Assembly (NCBI GenBank): GCA_012837335.1
Contig: DURM01000050.1
Span: forward strand, 1-40,711
Direction of reading: 5' to 3'
DNA length: 40,711 bases
From: Bacillota bacterium
GTDB taxonomy: Bacteria; Bacillota; Limnochordia; Darwinibacteriales; DTU012
The notes under the pieces are model-generated. The model did no database searches. It saw only the letters and a list, made by a program, of their open reading frames with translations, and was not told the DNA's origin. The position numbers and the translations under genes were made by a program. Of this stretch, positions 37,128-40,711 are shown one piece after another; the stretch's first letter is position 1; every line of letters starts with the position of its first letter.

Positions 37128-37153
37128 TTCTGCATCTACTCCCATTCCTATTC

Positions 37154-37179
37154 CTAATTAGATAATGATTACTAATTAG
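37154..37179. promoter_or_regulatory. Paired CTAATTAG octamers enclosing a FUR-family-like box
   Basis: CTAATTAG occurs at 37154-37161 and 37172-37179. Between and across them the sequence AGATAATGATTACTA matches the Fur 7-1-7 consensus TGATAATnATTATCA at 11 of 14 fixed positions (PerR version 10 of 14). It lies between divergent exoA and the small membrane protein gene. Confidence 0.35.
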
Positions 37180-37220
37180 CTTCGGTATTGGAAGCAGGAT
37201 ACCTGCTCCAGAATCTTTTT

Positions 37221-37238
37221 TATCCTCGTGAGAGGATA
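37221..37238. repeat. Perfect hairpin in the exoA/membrane-protein intergenic gap
   Basis: TATCCTC, loop GTGA and GAGGATA form a 7-bp perfect stem with a GNRA-type tetraloop. A second hairpin (AGCAGG, ATA, CCTGCT) is at 37193-37207. Neither has a suitable T-run for a terminator; function unknown. Confidence 0.4.
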
Positions 37239-37291
37239 TTAAACAGCAGTTTCGAAATACATATTAAGTAGAATAGTAAAGGTGGTTGATT

Positions 37292-37639
37292 ATGAACCCT
37301 AGACAAGAAGAATTTCTTAAGAACTTAGGCTCGGGTTTATCGCTGTTTTCGAGCATTATTTTTGCCGCTGTCGCGGTGCTGCTGTTTTTTAAACCCGGGA
37401 CCGATATTCTGCTGAAGCTTGTGGTCGGTGTAATCCTGGTAGGAATTAAGACAACATTGTTTCACTCGCTGATGAAGACACTGCAGGCAAGGGTAAATAA
37501 GCGGTTAGCTGCTGTTTACGTAATTGATGTGATCGGCATGCTGATTATTCTTTTTGCCGGTGTCCCGAAGCTGGCAGCTTTAGGGCTCCTTGTGCTGTGG
37601 GTGGCTGTATCCTTTGGTTTGGCTGTAGCTAAACAATAA
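37292..37639 (+). CDS. Small integral membrane protein, unknown function
   Basis: A 115-residue protein with about four hydrophobic helices (LSLFSSIIFAAVAVLLFF, ILLKLVVGVILVGIKTTLF, VIDVIGMLIILFAG, LGLLVLWVAVSFGLAVA) and a short polar N-terminus. ATG 37292 has AAAGGTGG six bases upstream. The next gene begins about ten bases after its stop, so they form a two-gene membrane unit. No family recognised. Confidence 0.75.
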   Translation: MNPRQEEFLKNLGSGLSLFSSIIFAAVAVLLFFKPGTDILLKLVVGVILVGIKTTLFHSLMKTLQARVNKRLAAVYVIDVIGMLIILFAGVPKLAALGLLVLWVAVSFGLAVAKQ

Positions 37640-37650
37640 TAGTGGAGTTG

Positions 37651-38397
37651 ATGTGCTTGGAATGGTTAATTTGGCTGATTATGAGTGTGTCGTTTGTTTT
37701 TATAGGCTTATCGGTGCATGTGTTTAAGTGGTACTTTTTGATCGCCGGCTATAATACCATGTCTAAGGAAGAAAAGGCTAATGTGGACATTGAGTCGGTG
37801 GCCAGGATCATGGGCTACTGGGGCTATTTTAACGGAGTCCTGTTTTTAATAGTGACGCTTCTGTCTGCTTTAGGAGTAGAATTTGCACCAATGGTCGGGC
37901 TGATTATTTTTGGAGGATCCACAGTGTTCCTGCTGATCTTTCTCCAAAGATATGATCATAATCCGAAAGGAAAGGGTGGGCTGATGAGTAAACGCAGAAA
38001 AGGACAGCAGTTTGGTTCAATTGGCTTTACGATTATCATCCTGGTTGCAGTGGGGCTGCTGATGGTTTATTTCGTGCAGCCGCTTAAGGTAACCATCGAT
38101 GATGTAGGTGTTCGCATTCACGGTATTTATGGTAAGACTTATGAGTGGGATCAGATTGCTAACGCAGAGCTTTTAGATGAGCTGCCGGGAATCTCCCGCC
38201 GAACCAATGGTTCTTCAATCGGTCCTTATCTGCGGGGGCACTTCCGCACCGTTGATTCCGAAGCCCTGCGGCTTTTTGTTAACCGGAGGCAGCCGCCTTT
38301 TATTCGCATTGACAGTGAAGAGGGTACCGTAATATTTAACTTAAAGACTCCGGAAGAAACTAGAGCGGCAGCGGAGGAAATTTTTAGGAGATTATAA
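37651..38397 (+). CDS. DUF3784-like membrane protein with C-terminal PH-like domain
   Basis: About 248 residues. The N-terminal part resembles DUF3784 (FIGLSVHVFKWYFLIAGYNTMSKEEKANVDIESVARIMG), with three helices up to about residue 100. Another helix (IGFTIIILVAVGLLMVYFV) and a cytoplasmic or extracytoplasmic bPH-type beta domain follow (VTIDDVGVRIHGIYGKTYEWDQIANAELLDELP). The start is uncertain: ATG 37651 is 3 bases from GGAG, TTG 37657 is 9 bases, and the frame is open from GTG 37642. Function unknown; DUF3784 is assigned from memory of the motif. Confidence 0.75.
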   Translation: MCLEWLIWLIMSVSFVFIGLSVHVFKWYFLIAGYNTMSKEEKANVDIESVARIMGYWGYFNGVLFLIVTLLSALGVEFAPMVGLIIFGGSTVFLLIFLQRYDHNPKGKGGLMSKRRKGQQFGSIGFTIIILVAVGLLMVYFVQPLKVTIDDVGVRIHGIYGKTYEWDQIANAELLDELPGISRRTNGSSIGPYLRGHFRTVDSEALRLFVNRRQPPFIRIDSEEGTVIFNLKTPEETRAAAEEIFRRL

Positions 38398-38399
38398 GC

Positions 38400-38428
38400 A
38401 AAAGCCAGACGCGAAATCTGGCTTTTCT
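38400..38428. terminator. Bidirectional terminator between convergent genes
   Basis: The 9-bp stem AAAGCCAGA with TCTGGCTTT and a 7-base loop has A and T flanks on both sides. Confidence 0.85.
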
Positions 38429-38429
38429 C

Positions 38430-39194
38430 TTATGATTTTATCTGCTCCATGAGAGCTTGGTGAATAAGGCCATTAGTGGCGGCAATTTCGCCGGCTGTCA
38501 GGTCTAACTCCTCTTTGGAGATGCCCGTTACTGTGGCACCCGCCTCCTGGGCGATTAAGGCGCCGGCAGCCATATCCCAGGGCTTAAGGTGCATTTCCCA
38601 AAAACCATCGAGCCGCCCGCAGGCCACATAGCACAGATCTAAAGCAGCTGAGCCTAAGCGGAGCACTCCCTGCGTCTCTTTAACTAGATTAGCGTATTTA
38701 TCGAGGTTGTTGTTGGGCACAGACATATCATAGGGAAATCCGGTGCAGAGCAGGCTCTGTTTGAGCGTCGGTGTCTGGGATACTTTAATCGGCTCATCGT
38801 TGAGCCAAGCTCCATAACCCTGCTCAGCGGCAAACATTTCGTCAGCAATGGGGTTGTAGACCACTCCGATAATCGGTCGGCCGTTCTCTAACAGGGCAAT
38901 TGAAACCGAAAAGTAGGGCAAGCGGTGAGCAAAGTTGGTGGTGCCGTCTAATGGGTCAATTACCCATAAGTACTGGCTGTCAGGGTTCCCCAGCTTACCT
39001 CCTTCTTCGGTTAAAAGAGCGTGCTGGGGGTAAGCAGTTGTAATGGCTTTAGTCAAGAGCGCTTCAGCAGCTTTATCAGCGTCGGTTACCAGGTCGATTT
39101 CACCTTTATACTCGATCGTAAAATCGCTGTAGAGCTGTTCGCGCAGGATCTTTCCGGCTGCGTAGGCTAAATCCTTAGCATTTTCCAAAAGCAC
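38430..39194 (-). CDS. suhB: Inositol monophosphatase family protein (SuhB-like)
   Basis: A 254-residue Mg2+-dependent, Li+-sensitive phosphatase of the IMPase fold. Metal-binding motifs are complete: LTEEGG (Glu-Glu), WVIDPLDGTTNFAH and LKPWDMAAGALIAQEAG. The substrate could be inositol phosphate, fructose-1,6-bisphosphate or NADP in this family and cannot be fixed from sequence. GTG 39194 is preferred since GAGG lies eight bases upstream; GTG 39203 overlaps that site. It is divergent from the glycerol-1-phosphate dehydrogenase gene. Confidence 0.9.
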   Translation of the reverse strand: MLLENAKDLAYAAGKILREQLYSDFTIEYKGEIDLVTDADKAAEALLTKAITTAYPQHALLTEEGGKLGNPDSQYLWVIDPLDGTTNFAHRLPYFSVSIALLENGRPIIGVVYNPIADEMFAAEQGYGAWLNDEPIKVSQTPTLKQSLLCTGFPYDMSVPNNNLDKYANLVKETQGVLRLGSAALDLCYVACGRLDGFWEMHLKPWDMAAGALIAQEAGATVTGISKEELDLTAGEIAATNGLIHQALMEQIKS

Positions 39195-39282
39195 TGGCTT
39201 CACCTCATTTATGGTAATTAAGTTACATTCTGTGACTCATTGTATCACATATTTATTAGCGATATAAAGAAGGGATGTAAAA

Positions 39283-40614
39283 TTGATAGAATATCTAAAC
39301 CGTCAGATTCACTGCACCTGCGGGCGGGTGCACAGCGCGGAGATCATGATTGTCGAGCTTGGTTCCGGAGCCGCTGCAAAACTGCCCAGCATACTAAGTA
39401 GGCTTGGATTTAATCATCCGTTTGTTCTTGCCGATACCAACACCCATGCTGTGCTTGGAAAGAAGATTCTGCATATTCTAGCAGGAGCAGGAATATTATA
39501 TACCGATTTTGTGCTGGAAGATGAAGAAGTAGTTCCCGATGAGAAAACGATCGGAACTGTGCTGACGCAATTTAACCCCGATTGTGATGTGATTATCGCG
39601 GTCGGTTCAGGGACGATTAATGATATCTGCCGCTACATCAGCCACAGAGTAAAGCTGCCTTACATCAGCGCAGCCACAGCTCCATCCATGGACGGCTATG
39701 CTTCGACGGTGGCACCGCTGATCACAGCTAGTCTTAAAACCACTTATCCTGCCCATGCTCCGGTGGCAATTATTGGCGATGTGGATGTGCTGGCAGAAGC
39801 GCCGCTGCCGATGATCGCAGCGGGTTTTGGAGACATTTTAGGAAAAATTACCTGCCTTGCTGATTGGCAGCTTTCAGCGGTTATCAATGATGAGTATTAC
39901 TGTCCGGAAATTGCCGGTATGATGGAGATCGCTTTGGAAAATACGCTTTCCTGTCTGGAAGGGTTGGCCAAGCGGGATCACCAGGCGGTATATAAGTTGA
40001 TGGAAGCCTTGATTTTAGCAGGGGTCGCTATGAGCTTTGCCGGCAACTCCCGTCCGGCCAGCGGCAGCGAACACCATCTTTCCCACTTTTGGGAAATGGT
40101 GCTGCTCTTTGACAACCGCAAACAGATTCTCCACGGCACTAAGGTGGGAATCGGCACAGTACTGGTGCTGAAGCTGTACCAGATGCTGAAGCGGGAAAAA
40201 CTAGATTTTACCAAATTAAAACAACTACAGCCATTTCAGAATTACGAGGACTGGGAGCAGTCGGTGGGCAAAGCCTTTGGACCGGCAGCCGAGTCGGTGA
40301 TTAAGCTGGAGCAGAATGCGGGTAAGAATCTGCAGGAAAACCGCCTCAAGCGGATTGCTAAAATGGAAGAACGCTGGTCGGAAATTGAAGGCATTATCAA
40401 GGGGATGCCGGAACCGGAATACGCAATAAGGCTGCTGGAAGAGCTGGGAGGACCGACCGCGCCAGAGCAGATCGGCATTGATGGTGAGACAGTTTACAGC
40501 AGTATCCTCTATGCAAAGGAGATCCGCGACCGCTATACAGTGCTGCAGCTGCTGTGGGATTTAGGTCTTTTGGAAGAGTTTGCAAAACTTAACGGAACGT
40601 TTGACAAAAATTAA
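39283..40614 (+). CDS. egsA: sn-Glycerol-1-phosphate dehydrogenase (AraM/EgsA type)
   Basis: A 443-residue NAD(P)-dependent, metal-containing enzyme reducing dihydroxyacetone phosphate to sn-glycerol-1-phosphate. The nucleotide site is VIIAVGSGTINDICRYISH. TAPSMDGYAS and the metal ligands in GFGDILGK (Asp), GSEHHLSH (His) and ILHGTKVG (His) are intact. An N-terminal CxC (IHCTCG) is present. In Bacillus the product feeds heptaprenylglyceryl-phosphate synthesis with PcrB; araM also sits in arabinose operons, which would fit the arabinogalactan genes here. TTG 39283 follows GAAGGG by eight bases. Confidence 0.92.
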   Translation: MIEYLNRQIHCTCGRVHSAEIMIVELGSGAAAKLPSILSRLGFNHPFVLADTNTHAVLGKKILHILAGAGILYTDFVLEDEEVVPDEKTIGTVLTQFNPDCDVIIAVGSGTINDICRYISHRVKLPYISAATAPSMDGYASTVAPLITASLKTTYPAHAPVAIIGDVDVLAEAPLPMIAAGFGDILGKITCLADWQLSAVINDEYYCPEIAGMMEIALENTLSCLEGLAKRDHQAVYKLMEALILAGVAMSFAGNSRPASGSEHHLSHFWEMVLLFDNRKQILHGTKVGIGTVLVLKLYQMLKREKLDFTKLKQLQPFQNYEDWEQSVGKAFGPAAESVIKLEQNAGKNLQENRLKRIAKMEERWSEIEGIIKGMPEPEYAIRLLEELGGPTAPEQIGIDGETVYSSILYAKEIRDRYTVLQLLWDLGLLEEFAKLNGTFDKN

Positions 40615-40629
40615 CAAAGGTAGTATAAT
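40601..40629 (+). promoter_or_regulatory. Perfect consensus sigma-A promoter at the right edge
   Basis: TTGACA (40601-40606), a 17-base spacer and TATAAT (40624-40629): all twelve consensus bases at ideal spacing. The -35 overlaps the last codons of egsA. Transcription is predicted from about 40636. Confidence 0.85.
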
Positions 40630-40643
40630 AAGGTATAGATGTT

Positions 40644-40677
40644 AGACGCTTCCCGGGCAACCGGGTTCGTCTTTTTT
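40644..40677 (+). terminator. Hairpin with T-run right behind the consensus promoter
   Basis: AGACG pairs with CGTCT around an inner CCCGG-GCAA-CCGGG hairpin (40652-40665), followed by TTTTTT. Outer arms GTATAG (40633-40638) and CTATAC (40677-40682) can extend it. It can end egsA transcripts, but also any transcript from the promoter at 40601 after about 40 bases. Confidence 0.75.
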
Positions 40678-40711
40678 CTATACTTTTTTTGAGTATGAGG
40701 CGAGAAGAGAA

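Noticed and set aside
39240-39268. TTGTAT-17-TATAAA as promoter of the glycerol-1-phosphate dehydrogenase gene
   Set aside because: The start would fall at about 39275, after the GAAGGG ribosome site, so the transcript would lack it.

Overview
The window looks like a chromosomal segment of an anaerobic, plant-polysaccharide-degrading Firmicute (Bacillota). Support comes from strong AGGAGG-type ribosome binding sites with many GTG and TTG starts, a complete Enterococcus-order V-type ATPase operon, an ExoA of Bacillus type, a Firmicute-style galactan transporter operon and a bacterial glycerol-1-phosphate dehydrogenase. Two observations hint at a two-membrane (diderm) Firmicute, for example a Limnochordia relative: an exported beta-rich protein ending in an outer-membrane-type beta-signal, and an exported sugar-binding protein without a lipobox. 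The lineage is inferred, not proven. There are no rRNA or tRNA genes, CRISPR arrays or insertion sequences that I can see.

Layout. 1-1300: internalin-like leucine-rich-repeat (LRR) protein whose frame is broken by one TAA. 1473-8122: orphan Dam-type methylase, 7TM-DISM/GGDEF cyclase, CLC channel, a lipoprotein fusing an InlB-like repeat to half a solute-binding protein, and the putative outer-membrane barrel; terminators separate most of these. 8327-16922: nine-gene V-ATPase operon (stalk F, I, K, E, C, F/NtpG, A, B, D) with Na+-type ligands in the K subunit. 16978-21446: HTH-Uma2 fusion, nucleotidyltransferase, DUF6904-like protein, FtsH. 21484-23158: minus-strand CNNM/CorC transporter gene with a long attenuator leader, divergent from a minimal flagellin gene. 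24264-34576: galactan and pectin block (binding protein, two permeases, GH53 galactanase, lipoprotein, second LRR protein, Big_2/FN3/GH28 polygalacturonase). 34639-40614: RtcB ligase, small exported protein, ExoA, two membrane proteins, inositol monophosphatase, glycerol-1-phosphate dehydrogenase.

How the parts fit. The GH53 enzyme would cut beta-1,4-galactan side chains of pectin outside the cell. The binding protein and permeases would import the galacto-oligosaccharides using an ATPase encoded elsewhere, and the GH28 enzyme would act on the polygalacturonan backbone. The V-ATPase probably couples ATP to Na+ transport.

The most exciting candidate is the leader of the CNNM/CorC gene. It has a promoter, a 47-codon unlisted reading frame beginning with an MgtL-like acidic/proline run (D-P-E-P-P), and an intrinsic terminator contained entirely inside that frame, whose stop codon falls just past the U-tract. 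This is the arrangement expected if translation through the leader prevents termination. Ribosome destabilisation at the D/E-P run in low Mg2+ would then switch off a Mg2+ exporter, a logic opposite to that of mgtL-mgtA.
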